A stretch of DNA of 47,066 nt from Ursidibacter arcticus (GTDB taxonomy: Bacteria; Pseudomonadota; Gammaproteobacteria; Enterobacterales; Pasteurellaceae), in contig NZ_LEKM01000136.1 of assembly GCF_009761375.1 (NCBI RefSeq), forward strand, positions 1 through 47,066. The letters run 5' to 3'. This document shows positions 36,480-45,967 of the stretch, in pieces. The notes below the pieces were generated by a model that was not told the DNA's origin, ran no database searches, and saw nothing but the letters and a program-made list of their open reading frames with translations. Made by a program: the position numbers and the translations under genes. Positions within the stretch are counted from its first letter, which is position 1. The number at the start of each line of letters is the position of its first letter.

Positions 36480-37733
36480 ATGAAATACTCATCTTTATCT
36501 TTAGGATTATTGGCGATGTTCTATACCTTGTCAGTCAATGCAAACTCTACAAAACTTCAAGATATTTTACGCTATGCACTCAATGAAGACCCACGAGTAT
36601 TAGAGGCGAAAGCAAATGTAGCAGTTGCACAAACACAAACAAAAATATCACAGGCAGGTCATTACCCTATTCTTTCTGTAGCGAATACTCAAGTATTATC
36701 ACAAAAACATAAAGATACAGCTGATAAAAAAAGTTCTCGACCAACCTTAAAAGGGCAGATTAATTTATTCTCTTGGGGGGCAATTGAAAGTGAAGTTCAG
36801 AGAGATCGTCATAAAGAAGGCTTCTTTAAATTTAAAAAAGATGAAACGCAAGAACAGGTCGGTAAAACAATTACAGAACTTTATTTGACAGCTCTGCGAG
36901 CAAAAGAAAATATTGTTGTGTATAAAGAAAGTTTAAAACGCCATCAAAATATTTTGCGCAGTATTCAAACTATTGCAAACTATGATGAAGGTCGTGAGTT
37001 TGAAGTAGAAGAAGCAAAATCAAGATTGCTACAAGTGGAGTCTATCATTGAGCAACAAAGTCGAGTACTCAATGTTTCTCTTAGCCAGATTAATCGTTAT
37101 ACAAAATCGCCAATTTCAGAAAATGATCTATTTGATCCATTTCCAAATAGACAGCCTGAGAAATTTATTGCGGACTACAAAAATTCATCATTAAATCAGA
37201 ATCCTACGTATTTAGCTCAACAAGAAGAATTAGCGAGTACTCAAGCAGGTGTAAAAGCAGCTAAAGCCAAATTACTGCCAGCAATTAATTTACAAGGTGA
37301 AGTGTATAATAAGGGGTATGAAGTTTACTTAGGTGTATCTTGGAATATCTTCGACTCCGCAGCTTACCATTCCGTTGATCATAACCAGTATTCAGAAGCT
37401 GCTGCAAAAGCTAAATTGCAAGAAATTTTGTTGGAATTACAAGAACAAGCAAGAAGTTCTGAAATTGATATGAAACAGAATAATCGTCGTTTAGGAGTTG
37501 TATCCAAGCAGATATCTTCTCAGAAGCGGGTATTATCCTCAGTTGAATTGCAATTTGATATAGCGCAGCGTTCTTTATTGGATGTGCTTAATTCCTATAA
37601 AGAATTAACCGAAATTCAAGTAGAAGAAGTGAATATTAAAAATGATTACCGCATTGCAGCTCTGAATTATCTTATTTCTCAGGCTCAAGTGGCTAAATGG
37701 GCTGGTATTCAACGAATTAACCTAAATTTATAA
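36480..37733 (+). CDS. TolC-family outer-membrane protein of a type I secretion system
   Basis: The outer-membrane duct of the exporter. The 417 residues begin with a signal peptide (about 1-21, ending SVNA), then two OEP-type helical repeats with NEDPRVLEAKANVAVAQTQT near the start and LAQQEELASTQAGVKAAKAK midway. FDIAQRSLLDVLNSYKELTE near the end matches the type I OMP signature of TIGR01844 members. It leads the operon, as lapE-type genes may. AGTAGGA precedes the ATG. TolC-like genes are common, but this one's place beside hlyB- and hlyD-like genes fixes its role. Confidence 0.9.
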   Translation: MKYSSLSLGLLAMFYTLSVNANSTKLQDILRYALNEDPRVLEAKANVAVAQTQTKISQAGHYPILSVANTQVLSQKHKDTADKKSSRPTLKGQINLFSWGAIESEVQRDRHKEGFFKFKKDETQEQVGKTITELYLTALRAKENIVVYKESLKRHQNILRSIQTIANYDEGREFEVEEAKSRLLQVESIIEQQSRVLNVSLSQINRYTKSPISENDLFDPFPNRQPEKFIADYKNSSLNQNPTYLAQQEELASTQAGVKAAKAKLLPAINLQGEVYNKGYEVYLGVSWNIFDSAAYHSVDHNQYSEAAAKAKLQEILLELQEQARSSEIDMKQNNRRLGVVSKQISSQKRVLSSVELQFDIAQRSLLDVLNSYKELTEIQVEEVNIKNDYRIAALNYLISQAQVAKWAGIQRINLNL

Positions 37734-37751
37734 AAATAAAGAAGTGATTTT

Positions 37752-39944
37752 ATGGAATCAATTATTGAACACGTTGCATTAGCAACTCAACTGTTAGGCT
37801 CTCCTGTGGCAAAAGAAGCATTATCGGCACAGATTGTGAGAGATCAATACCAACGTATTAATTATTCATCGTTGATTGAATTATTAAAAGCTAATGGTTT
37901 TGAAAATAATATCTCCAAACGCCCACTAACAAGTATCCCTTCTTTAGCGGTTCCTGTCGTTGTTTTTTTAGGTGGTGAAGAAGGAGCTGTGATTACAAAA
38001 ATTGAAGGTAGTGGCACGGCTCGAGAATATCATATTCGTCAAACAGACGGTATGCTAAAAAAAATATCGCACACAGAATTAGATGAGAGATATCTGGGAT
38101 TTTGTTGGTTTATTAAACCTAAAATTATGGCTGATGTGCGTTCAGAATTACCCGAATATCATCTGCCTAAAGCTTGGTTTTGGAAAGTCATTTGGCGATT
38201 TAAACCCTATTATTTCCAAGTTATTCTTGCCACATTCTTAATTAACTTTTTAGCCTTAGTAAGTTCATTATATGTAATGAACGTTTACGATAGAGTTATT
38301 CCTAATAAAACCTATGAAACCTTATGGGTACTAAGTATCGGCGTTATTTTAGCGATTACCTTTGAATTTATTGCGAAACTTATTCGTGGGCATTTAACCG
38401 ATATTGCAGGTAAAAAAGCCGATTTGATTATTAGCTCCGCTCTCTTTAGGCGAGTTATGTCAATTCGATTAGCGGATAAGCCTGCTTCATCAGGATCTTA
38501 TGCTAATAATTTGAGGGATTTTGAATCTGTACGCGAATTTATGACGAGTGCCAGTTTATTGGTACTTGTTGATTTACCATTCCTATTACTCTTTGTTTTT
38601 GTGATTTGGTTAATTGGTGGCAAATTGGCTATCGTGCCAATGATTTTAATTCCATTGGTAATTATTGTTGGTTTATTGGTACAACCTAAAATTGCTTACT
38701 ATATGACAGCGTCAATGAAAGAATCATCACAAAGACAAGGGCTAGTAGTAGAAGCAATAGAAGGAATTGAAACCCTAAAAGTGAATAATGCAACAAGCTG
38801 GGCACAACAACGTTGGGATCAATATACTGCGAAAACAGCAAGTATTCAGACCAAAATGAAAGATCTCAATAACTTTGTGATTAACTTTGCAGTGGGAATG
38901 CAGCAGCTAAATACCGTCTTTTTAGTATTATTCGGGACTTATTTAATTCACAGTACTGTCGAAGGTGAGAGAATTACTATGGGGGCATTAATTGCTTCTG
39001 TGATTCTTTCTGGTAGAGCATTAGCACCATTGTCACAAATTGCAGGCTTAGCCACTCGTTTCCAACAAGCAAAAGTTGCCTTATCTGGGGTAAATAATAT
39101 TGTGGATCGTCCAACTGAACGCCGTCCAGATCATCAATATATTCGCTTAGATAGAGTAGAAGGAAAGGTTAATTTCAATAATGTTTCATTCAAATATGGC
39201 AAAGAAGGGCATCTTGCTTTAGAAGGCGTTAATATTGAAATTCAGCCGGGCGAACGTGTTGGTATTTTAGGTAGAGTGGGTAGCGGTAAAACGACATTAT
39301 TAAATTTAACCTCTGGTCTATACGAACCTGTTGAAGGAAGTGTAACTTTAGATAATGTGGATATTCGCCAACTTGACCCTAATTTCTTAAGAAGTCAGAT
39401 TGCTCAATTGCCACAATCGCCGAGATTGTTCTTAGGAACATTGAGAGAGAATCTAAATCTTGCTCGCCAAGATAATTTCTCAACAGATCAGGAATTATTA
39501 ATGGCACTTCGCCGCTTTGGATTAGATCATATTATTAAAGATCACCCGAGAGGGCTGGATATGCCATTAGGTGAAAATGGAATGGGGCTTTCAGGTGGTC
39601 AAAAGCAATTGGTTGCTTTAGCTCGTATGACATTGCGTGATCCGAGAGTGGTGTTGCTGGACGAACCAACGCATAGTCTAGATCAAAATTCTGAAAATTT
39701 AGTTCTCAATTCATTAGCTCGTTGGTCGGTAGATCGTACTTTTATCGTTGTGACACATCGTCCACAAGTATTGCAAATAGTCGATCGTATTATTGTGATT
39801 GATAAAGGTAAAGTGGTGATTGATGGACCTAGAGATGCGGTATTACGCCATTTACAAGAACAAGATAACGTATCTAATACTAAAAAAGTAGAGCATAAAT
39901 CTACTGAGGCTTCGTCTGAGCAATCATCAGAAGAGAATAGCTAA
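37752..39944 (+). CDS. Type I secretion ABC transporter, HlyB/LapB type
   Basis: The inner-membrane ATPase of the exporter. The 730 residues comprise an N-terminal peptidase-like (C39-like) domain (about 1-135) that lacks the catalytic Cys-His, so it acts as a docking domain. Transmembrane helices span about 145-420. A nucleotide-binding domain carries Walker A GRVGSGKTT (507-515), the signature LSGGQKQ and Walker B VVLLDEPT. A 30-residue Ser/Glu-rich tail ends it. This domain order fits the LapB/LssB subfamily (TIGR03375-like), which exports large adhesins or RTX proteins. It is second in an operon of three. The substrate is not encoded in the operon. Confidence 0.93.
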   Translation: MESIIEHVALATQLLGSPVAKEALSAQIVRDQYQRINYSSLIELLKANGFENNISKRPLTSIPSLAVPVVVFLGGEEGAVITKIEGSGTAREYHIRQTDGMLKKISHTELDERYLGFCWFIKPKIMADVRSELPEYHLPKAWFWKVIWRFKPYYFQVILATFLINFLALVSSLYVMNVYDRVIPNKTYETLWVLSIGVILAITFEFIAKLIRGHLTDIAGKKADLIISSALFRRVMSIRLADKPASSGSYANNLRDFESVREFMTSASLLVLVDLPFLLLFVFVIWLIGGKLAIVPMILIPLVIIVGLLVQPKIAYYMTASMKESSQRQGLVVEAIEGIETLKVNNATSWAQQRWDQYTAKTASIQTKMKDLNNFVINFAVGMQQLNTVFLVLFGTYLIHSTVEGERITMGALIASVILSGRALAPLSQIAGLATRFQQAKVALSGVNNIVDRPTERRPDHQYIRLDRVEGKVNFNNVSFKYGKEGHLALEGVNIEIQPGERVGILGRVGSGKTTLLNLTSGLYEPVEGSVTLDNVDIRQLDPNFLRSQIAQLPQSPRLFLGTLRENLNLARQDNFSTDQELLMALRRFGLDHIIKDHPRGLDMPLGENGMGLSGGQKQLVALARMTLRDPRVVLLDEPTHSLDQNSENLVLNSLARWSVDRTFIVVTHRPQVLQIVDRIIVIDKGKVVIDGPRDAVLRHLQEQDNVSNTKKVEHKSTEASSEQSSEENS

Positions 39945-39964
39945 AAGCGTAGGAACAGAATCTA

Positions 39965-41218
39965 ATGAAGAAAGAAAATACACCTCCTAGTATAAAAAAT
40001 GAAAAAGAAAAAATAGCACAAGCAGATCTGCCGTTATTAAATGATCTAAATGCAGCCCTACAAGTTGAAAAACATACAGGTACTTTTTCTGTTATCGTAT
40101 TGTTTTTTATCTTTATCGTTGTTTTTGTAATATGGGCATATAACAGCCCTCTTGAAGAAGTAACTCGTGGGCAAGGTAGCGTTATTCCAAGTAGTCGAGA
40201 TCAAATTGTTCAGAGTATCGACCCTGGTATTGTGCAAGAAATACGAGTAAAGGAAGGGGATATTGTTGAAAAAGGCCAAGTATTATTGGTGCTAGATGAT
40301 ACAAGAAGTTCGGCTATTTTTCGTGAAAGCCAAGCAAAAGTTAATAATTTACAAGCAATTTCTGCTCGTTTACAAGCTGAGGCTCACAATATTCCGTTGG
40401 TTTTTCCCGAACATATATCAGAAGAATTAAAAGCACGAGAACTTGCAGTTTATCAAGCTAGCCAAAAGACACTAAATGAAGCTATAGCAGGGTTAAGCGA
40501 AAGTAAGAAAGTGTTAGATCGTGAAATTTCGATTACTCAGCCTATGGTTAATCGTGGGGTAATGTCAGAAGTTGAACTTTTACGATTAAGACGTCAATCC
40601 TTAGAGCTTAGCCAGCAAATTACTGAAAGGAAAAATAAATATCGTTCAGATGCTAACCAAGAATTGGTTCGTACGGAATCTGAATTAGCTCAAGCCTTAG
40701 AAAATATGGCGGTAAGAGCAGATCCAGTAGAACGTTCACAACTTAGAGCTCCATTGAAAGGTATTGTGAAAAATATCCGAGTGAATACAATTGGAGGTGT
40801 TATTCAAGCAGCACAAGATATTTTAGAAATTGTCCCTATTGACGACAAACTCGTGGTTCAGGCTTACATTAGTCCGAAAGATGTTGCTTTTATTCGCACT
40901 GGACAAGAAGCTATTGTTAAAATTAGTGCTTATGATTATGCAATTTATGGCGGAATTGAAGGTAAAGTGGTGTTGATCAGCCCTGATACTCTACAAGATG
41001 AAAGACGACCAAGTGAACTAAAATTAAACCCAGATCAGGCATATTATCGAGTGTTGGTTGAAACTACACGTAATAATATTACCGATAGAGCGGGGAATGT
41101 ATTGGAAATTACGCCGGGTATGACTGCAACAGTAGATATTAAAACAGGTGAAAAAACCGTATTCCAATATCTCATTAAACCAATTACTCGAATGAAGCAG
41201 GCATTACAAGAGAGATAA
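39965..41218 (+). CDS. Type I secretion membrane-fusion protein, HlyD type
   Basis: The periplasmic adaptor that joins the ABC transporter to the TolC-like duct. The 417 residues have a cytosolic N-terminus (about 1-37), one transmembrane helix (about 38-59, FSVIVLFFIFIVVFVIWAYN), a biotinyl-lipoyl half (VKEGDIVEKGQVLLVLDD) and a long coiled-coil hairpin (about 110-240). The second lipoyl part follows, then the HlyD beta-barrel near ISPKDVAFIRTGQEAIVKIS. The end TPGMTATVDIKTGEKTVFQY is typical. It is the last gene of the operon and is followed by a clear terminator. Confidence 0.94.
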   Translation: MKKENTPPSIKNEKEKIAQADLPLLNDLNAALQVEKHTGTFSVIVLFFIFIVVFVIWAYNSPLEEVTRGQGSVIPSSRDQIVQSIDPGIVQEIRVKEGDIVEKGQVLLVLDDTRSSAIFRESQAKVNNLQAISARLQAEAHNIPLVFPEHISEELKARELAVYQASQKTLNEAIAGLSESKKVLDREISITQPMVNRGVMSEVELLRLRRQSLELSQQITERKNKYRSDANQELVRTESELAQALENMAVRADPVERSQLRAPLKGIVKNIRVNTIGGVIQAAQDILEIVPIDDKLVVQAYISPKDVAFIRTGQEAIVKISAYDYAIYGGIEGKVVLISPDTLQDERRPSELKLNPDQAYYRVLVETTRNNITDRAGNVLEITPGMTATVDIKTGEKTVFQYLIKPITRMKQALQER

Positions 41219-41250
41219 ATATAACTAGCCGTTGTAACTAGTTGTTGTAA

Positions 41251-41280
41251 TAAGGGATACTTTGGTATCCCTTATTTAAT
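41251..41280 (+). terminator. Terminator of the type I secretion operon
   Basis: TAAGGGATAC-TTTG-GTATCCCTTA is a perfect 10-bp stem followed by TTTAAT, 32 bases after the HlyD-like stop. Confidence 0.8.
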
Positions 41281-41371
41281 TTTAGAATGATGTAATCTAA
41301 AATCCCATTCGCATTTTTCTACTTAAAGTTTATAATCGAACCTTTCTTTTCAACCTATATCATCAAATCCT

Positions 41372-42499
41372 ATGAAACCAGCAACTGCAACAATCAATGG
41401 TAGTGCTTTACGCCATAATCTGAAACTCATTAAATCACTTGCTCCAAATAGTAAAATTTGTGCTGTCGTTAAGGCAAACGCCTATGGGCAAGGTATTCGC
41501 CGTGTGACTAAAACTATTGAAAATATGGTAGATGCTTTTGGAGTTGCCAGAATTAAAGAGGCTCTGAGTATTCAAGAGAGTGGCTATGCAGGAAAAATCG
41601 TGTTGCTTGAAGGTTTTTTTGACCGAGAAGAACTGCTTAAAACGCTATCTCGCCGTTTTGACACAGTCATTCACTGTATTGAACAACTAGAAATGCTAGA
41701 GCAAGTGGCACAAGAGCGGCAGAAAGAGCAAGCGAAAGGTTTTTGGAAACGCAAAACAAAAATTTATTTTCCAGTCAATGTTTGGTTGAAAATTGATACA
41801 GGAATGCACCGCTTAGGTATTCACCCTGAACAAGTAACAGAATTTTACCAACGATTAAGCCAATGTCCTTTAGTTGCAAGCATTAGCTTTATCAGCCATT
41901 TTAGCCGAGCAGATGAATTAGAATGTGGTTATAGTGAAAAACAGATTGCGGTATTTGAAGAAGTGAATAAAGGGTATTCAGTAGAACGCAGTTTATCCGC
42001 ATCAAGTGGTATTTTGTATTGGCAGCAAGCCCATTATGAATGGGTTCGCCCAGGAATTATAATGCACGGTATTTCCCCCCATAATCGCCCGATTACTGAA
42101 CTTGGTTTTAAACCTGTAATGACCCTTTCTTCATCGCTAATTACCGTTCGCACCCATAAAGCAGGCGAACCTGTCGGCTATGGTGCAGGCTGGATTAGCC
42201 CGAAAGATACCAAAATTGGCGTTGTTGCGATTGGTTATGGTGATGGCTACCCAAGAAATGCCCCTGAAGGCACACCTGTCTTTATCAATGGACGTAAAGT
42301 TCCTATTGTTGGGCGAGTATCAATGGATATGATGACCGTTGATTTAGGCATTGATAGCCAAGATAAAGTGGGCGATGAAGTGATTTTATGGGGCGAAGAA
42401 CTACTGATTGAAGAAGTCGCAGAAACCATCGGTGTAATCAACTATGAGCTGATCACTAAACTCACCCCAAGAGTACTGATTGAATATAAGGACGAATAA
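41372..42499 (+). CDS. alr: Alanine racemase
   Basis: PLP enzyme making D-alanine for peptidoglycan. The 375 residues start MKPATATINGSALRHNLKLI and carry the PLP lysine Lys34 in AVVKANAYGQG. The second catalytic base is Tyr270 in PVGYGAGW. VWLKIDTGMHRLGI, FISHFSRADE and VGRVSMDMMTVDLG complete the TIM-barrel and C-terminal domain. No strong ribosome site precedes the ATG, which lies after CCTATATCATCAAATCCT. It is downstream of the secretion operon but behind that operon's terminator, so it is a separate unit. Confidence 0.96.
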   Translation: MKPATATINGSALRHNLKLIKSLAPNSKICAVVKANAYGQGIRRVTKTIENMVDAFGVARIKEALSIQESGYAGKIVLLEGFFDREELLKTLSRRFDTVIHCIEQLEMLEQVAQERQKEQAKGFWKRKTKIYFPVNVWLKIDTGMHRLGIHPEQVTEFYQRLSQCPLVASISFISHFSRADELECGYSEKQIAVFEEVNKGYSVERSLSASSGILYWQQAHYEWVRPGIIMHGISPHNRPITELGFKPVMTLSSSLITVRTHKAGEPVGYGAGWISPKDTKIGVVAIGYGDGYPRNAPEGTPVFINGRKVPIVGRVSMDMMTVDLGIDSQDKVGDEVILWGEELLIEEVAETIGVINYELITKLTPRVLIEYKDE

Positions 42500-42550
42500 T
42501 GATACTTAGGCATAGGTATCTCTATTCGAAATGAACGGAAATAATTTAGT

Positions 42551-42710
42551 AATGTGATTAGCACTTATAAACATCGAGATGTAAGAAGTACTTATGCCAG
42601 TATTAAGCGATATTTTGAATATCTACTTACTTATGAGAAATATCCAAAAATTAAATATTGAAAAGACGACAAATCGGATAGAAGGATTTTTAAATAAAAA
42701 GAGTTGGTAA
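42551..42710 (+). pseudogene. Transposase C-terminal remnant
   Basis: The stretch after alr holds a broken reading frame: NVISTYKHRDVRSTYASIKR then YFEYLLTYEKYPKI, a frame change, and IEKTTNRIEGFLNKKSW. The pattern TYEKYPxxxIxKTTNxxEGF is that of the C-terminal part of a common DDE transposase group (family not assignable here). The N-terminal catalytic part is missing. It is followed by a hairpin, AAAGAGTTGGT...ACCAACTCTTT. The remaining gap to ssb holds only that hairpin and a weak AAAAAG/CTTTTT stem. Confidence 0.5.
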
Positions 42711-42745
42711 TAATGGTAAGGGAATCATAAAACCAACTCTTTTGT
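42698..42745 (+). terminator. Hairpin after the transposase remnant
   Basis: AAAGAGTTGGT and ACCAACTCTTT form a perfect 11-bp stem around a 23-base loop, followed by T residues. It may terminate alr transcription, or be an element end. Confidence 0.55.
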
Positions 42746-42808
42746 TCAATAGAGGCATAGTTCGCAAAAAGACCAACCTTTTTGTCTACTATGTTTTTTT
42801 GTTAAATA

Positions 42809-43354
42809 TTAGAACGGAATATCATCATCAAAGTTATTTAATGCGGGTTCTGCTTGTGGAGCAGGTTTAGCTTGTTGCGGTTGAGCTTTTGGTGCATTGT
42901 AGCTTTGATTTTGAGCATAGCCATCATTCATTCCACCTTGGTTGTAGTTATTTGATGGTGCTGATTGTTGCCCCCAACCTTGATTTTGATCGTTACCGTA
43001 TCCATTACCTTGTTGTGCATTACGGCTACCCAACATTTGTAATACATCGCCTTGAATTTCAGTGGTATAGCGATCTTGCCCGTTTTGATCTTGCCATTTG
43101 CGAGTTCTTAAACGCCCTTCAACATATACTTGTGAGCCTTTACGCAGATATTGCCCAACAACTTCAGCTTGGCGGCGATAAAATACAATTCTGTGCCATT
43201 CTGTAATTTCACGACGTTCGCCCGACATTTTATCTGTCCAGCTTTCTGTGGTGGCAACGCTGATATTTGCTACTGCTTCACCATTTGGCATTGTTCGCAT
43301 TTCAGGATCGTTACCTAAATTACCCACAATAATCACTTTATTTACACTTGCCAT
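42809..43354 (-). CDS. ssb: Single-stranded DNA-binding protein
   Basis: Tetrameric ssDNA-binding protein for replication, repair and (in this naturally competent family) transformation. From the ATG at 43354 it has 181 residues, starting [20 protein letters not shown], with the OB fold to about 110. A Gln/Asn/Gly-rich linker follows, and the acidic tip DDDIPF binds partner proteins. AGAGGA lies upstream. The open frame extends 33 codons further upstream without a ribosome site, which I reject. It is divergent from galT. The uvrA-ssb pairing known in other genera is not seen here. Confidence 0.96.
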   Translation of the reverse strand: MASVNKVIIVGNLGNDPEMRTMPNGEAVANISVATTESWTDKMSGERREITEWHRIVFYRRQAEVVGQYLRKGSQVYVEGRLRTRKWQDQNGQDRYTTEIQGDVLQMLGSRNAQQGNGYGNDQNQGWGQQSAPSNNYNQGGMNDGYAQNQSYNAPKAQPQQAKPAPQAEPALNNFDDDIPF

Positions 43355-43543
43355 AGTATCCTCTAAATTATTGAAATATAAAATCTCAGCTATTTTGCCT
43401 GATTTCAAAAAAAAAATCATCAAATAAAACTGATATTTTGTACAGTTATTCAAATTATGCGATAATGATCGACAAATGATGAAGTAATTTTATTTGCAGA
43501 GATACTCCAAATTATAATTATTTTATGGAGTTATATTTTATTT

Positions 43544-43601
43544 TGTGATCAAAATCATTTTTTATTGATATAATTTTCGCTATACTTTTAACCAAATTGG
43601 T
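43544..43601 (+). promoter_or_regulatory. galT promoter with CRP-type site and a palindrome
   Basis: TGTGA-TCAAAA-TCATT (43544-43559) resembles the CRP consensus TGTGA-N6-TCACA. It is centred at 43551.5. With -10 TATACT (43581-43586) the start would be near 43593, which puts the site at about -41.5, the class II activation position. TATAAT at 43569-43574 is an alternative -10. ACCAA-A-TTGGT (43591-43601), a perfect palindrome at the start site, could be an operator for a gal repressor. Confidence 0.5.
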
Positions 43602-43620
43602 ATCTGAAAAGGAAGTGAAT

Positions 43621-44673
43621 ATGAATGAAACATTTGTACTGAATGATCACCCTCATCGCAGATTTAATCCGCTTAAAAATCAATGGGTCTTAGTTTCTCC
43701 ACATCGAGCAAAACGCCCTTGGCAAGGGCAACAAGAAGCCTTGGTACAAGACGAGAAACCAAGTTATGATCCAACTTGTTATCTTTGCCCTAGTAATAAG
43801 CGGATTACAGGCGAAGTTAATCCAAACTATACTGAACCTTTTGTGTTTAAAAATGATTTTTCTGCACTTTTACCTGATACACCTGCTCCAGACTCTAATC
43901 ACGACCCATTATTTAAAATTTCACACACTCAAGGCGAAAGCCGAGTTATCTGTTTTTCTCCCGATCACAGCAAAACGCTCCCACTTTTAACGCCAGCCGA
44001 AATTGAAAAAGTGATTCAAACTTGGCAATCTCAAGCAACGGAGCTAAGTCAGCGTTATCAATGGGTGCAGATTTTTGAGAATAAAGGCGAGATGATGGGC
44101 TGTTCTAATCCACACCCTCACGGGCAAATTTGGGCAAGTAATTTCTTGCCTAATGAAATTGCCACAGCAGATCAATGTCAGGCAGATTATTTTAAGCAAT
44201 ACGGTTCGCCACTGTTAATTGATTATGCCCAACGTGAATTAGAAAAAAGAGAAAGAATTGTGGTAGAAACAGAAGATTGGATTGCGGTTGTGCCATATTG
44301 GGCAAGTTGGCCGTTTGAAACCTTGCTTCTACCAAAATCAAAACATTTCACGCAAATTACGCAGTTAAATCAAACAGAGCGAGAAGATCTTGCACTTGCA
44401 TTGAAAAAACTGACTACTCGCTACGATAATTTATTTAACATTAGTTTCCCATACTCAATGGGATTCCATTTTGCCCCTTTTAATCAATCGGATAATTCTC
44501 ATTGGCAACTGCACGCTCATTTCTATCCACCGCTTTTACGTTCGGCAACGGTGCGTAAATTTATGGTTGGCTATGAAATGATGGCAGAAACTCAGCGTGA
44601 TTTAACCCCAGAGCAAGCGGCAGAACGTTTATTAGCCGTTAGTGATGAAATTCATTATAAAAATAATAAATAG
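43621..44673 (+). CDS. galT: Galactose-1-phosphate uridylyltransferase
   Basis: Leloir-pathway enzyme exchanging UMP between UDP-glucose and galactose-1-phosphate. From the ATG at 43621 (AGGAAG upstream) it has 350 residues, close to E. coli's 348. The start is MNETFVLNDHPHRRFNPLKN. A zinc pair CYLC (53, 56) is visible, then the nucleophile motif NPHPHGQIW with His167. PYWASWPFETLLLP, FHFAPFNQSD and WQLHAHFYPPLLRS complete the HIT-like fold. It is the first gene of galT-galK-galM behind a CRP-type promoter. Confidence 0.96.
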   Translation: MNETFVLNDHPHRRFNPLKNQWVLVSPHRAKRPWQGQQEALVQDEKPSYDPTCYLCPSNKRITGEVNPNYTEPFVFKNDFSALLPDTPAPDSNHDPLFKISHTQGESRVICFSPDHSKTLPLLTPAEIEKVIQTWQSQATELSQRYQWVQIFENKGEMMGCSNPHPHGQIWASNFLPNEIATADQCQADYFKQYGSPLLIDYAQRELEKRERIVVETEDWIAVVPYWASWPFETLLLPKSKHFTQITQLNQTEREDLALALKKLTTRYDNLFNISFPYSMGFHFAPFNQSDNSHWQLHAHFYPPLLRSATVRKFMVGYEMMAETQRDLTPEQAAERLLAVSDEIHYKNNK

Positions 44674-44685
44674 AAGGAAGAGAAA

Positions 44686-45843
44686 ATGAACCCAATTGAA
44701 CTTTCACAACAGCAATTTGAACAACATTTTGGTTATGACTCACTGCAAACGGTATTTGCTCCGGGGCGAGTTAATATTATCGGTGAGCATACTGATTACA
44801 ACGATGGTTTTGTTATGCCTTGTGCGATCAATTATGGAATGGCAGTCAGCTTTAGCCCGCGAGATGATTCTATTTGGCGAGTGTATGCCATTGATATTAA
44901 CGAAACCGATGCGTTTGATGTTAAAAAGCCGATTCCACAAAGTGAAGATAAATGGAAAAATTATGTGCGTGGCGTAGTGAAATATATTCAAGAGCGTTGC
45001 CCTGAATTTATTCAAGGTGCAGATATTGCGATGACCAGTAATGTGCCGATGTCATCTGGGCTAAGTTCATCTGCCGCATTAGAAATTGCTATCGGGAAGA
45101 CTTGCCAAGTGTTAGGGAATTTTTCATTAACACTGGCAGAAATTGCATTGATTGGTCAAAAAGCAGAAAATAAATTTGTTGGTGCAAACTGTGGCAATAT
45201 GGATCAACTGACTTCCGCATTGGGTCAGAAAGATCATCTTATAATGATCGATTGCCGTAGCCTTGATATTACGCCAACGCCTGTACCACAAGGCTATTCT
45301 ATTGCAATTATCAATTCTAACGTTAAGCACGATCTTGTTACAGGGGAATATAATAGCCGCCGCCAAGAGTGTGAAACAGCCGCACAATTCTTTGGTGTTA
45401 AAGCATTGCGTGATGTTACACCTGAGCAATTTATTGAAAGAGCAGCTGAATTACAGCAACTTAACGAGTTAGCCTATAAACGAGCAAAACACGTCGTTAG
45501 TGAAAATCATCGTGTATTAGAAGCCGTAGAGGCATTAAAAGCAAATGATATGCAGAAATTAGGTGTGTTAATGGCAGATTCTCACGATTCAATGCGTGAT
45601 GATTTTGAAATTACCACGCCTGAAATAGATTATCTTGTTGAATTGGCACAAGTAGCAATTGGTAAAGATGGTGGAGCAAGAATGACTGGCGGTGGTTTTG
45701 GTGGTTGTATTGTTTGCCTTGTACCAAATCAAAAAGTTGATGCATTACGTCAGTTAATTGCAGAAAACTATCAGAAGCAAACGGGGATTCAAGAAACCTT
45801 CTATGTTTGTACTGCTTGTGATGGGGTTCATCAAGTTAAATAG
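44686..45843 (+). CDS. galK: Galactokinase
   Basis: GHMP kinase that makes galactose-1-phosphate from galactose and ATP. The 385 residues match E. coli (382). The galactokinase signature [19 protein letters not shown] lies at about 28-46. The ATP loop has [39 protein letters not shown] and the C-terminal [19 protein letters not shown] complete the motifs. GAAGGAAGAG precedes the ATG, 12 bases after galT. A palindromic repeat separates it from galM. Confidence 0.97.
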   Translation: MNPIELSQQQFEQHFGYDSLQTVFAPGRVNIIGEHTDYNDGFVMPCAINYGMAVSFSPRDDSIWRVYAIDINETDAFDVKKPIPQSEDKWKNYVRGVVKYIQERCPEFIQGADIAMTSNVPMSSGLSSSAALEIAIGKTCQVLGNFSLTLAEIALIGQKAENKFVGANCGNMDQLTSALGQKDHLIMIDCRSLDITPTPVPQGYSIAIINSNVKHDLVTGEYNSRRQECETAAQFFGVKALRDVTPEQFIERAAELQQLNELAYKRAKHVVSENHRVLEAVEALKANDMQKLGVLMADSHDSMRDDFEITTPEIDYLVELAQVAIGKDGGARMTGGGFGGCIVCLVPNQKVDALRQLIAENYQKQTGIQETFYVCTACDGVHQVK

Positions 45844-45855
45844 AACGTTCATTTA

Positions 45856-45945
45856 GGGCAAATGTAATTTTGCCCCTACATATGAACCAAATGCCCCTAC
45901 GTATGAACCAAATGTCCGAAATGTAGGGGCTAATTACATTAGCCC
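45856..45945. repeat. Palindromic repeat with 21-bp tandem in its centre
   Basis: Arms at 45856-45881 and 45921-45945 pair as an imperfect inverted repeat; both contain CCCCTACAT or its complement ATGTAGGGG and ATTACAT or ATGTAAT. Between them a 21-base unit beginning TGCCCCTACATATGAACC is repeated in tandem (45871-45891 and 45892-45912; one base differs), overlapping the left arm. It lies in the galK-galM gap of 124 bases. Confidence 0.75.
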
Positions 45946-45967
45946 TTATAAATAAAGAGAACAAAAT

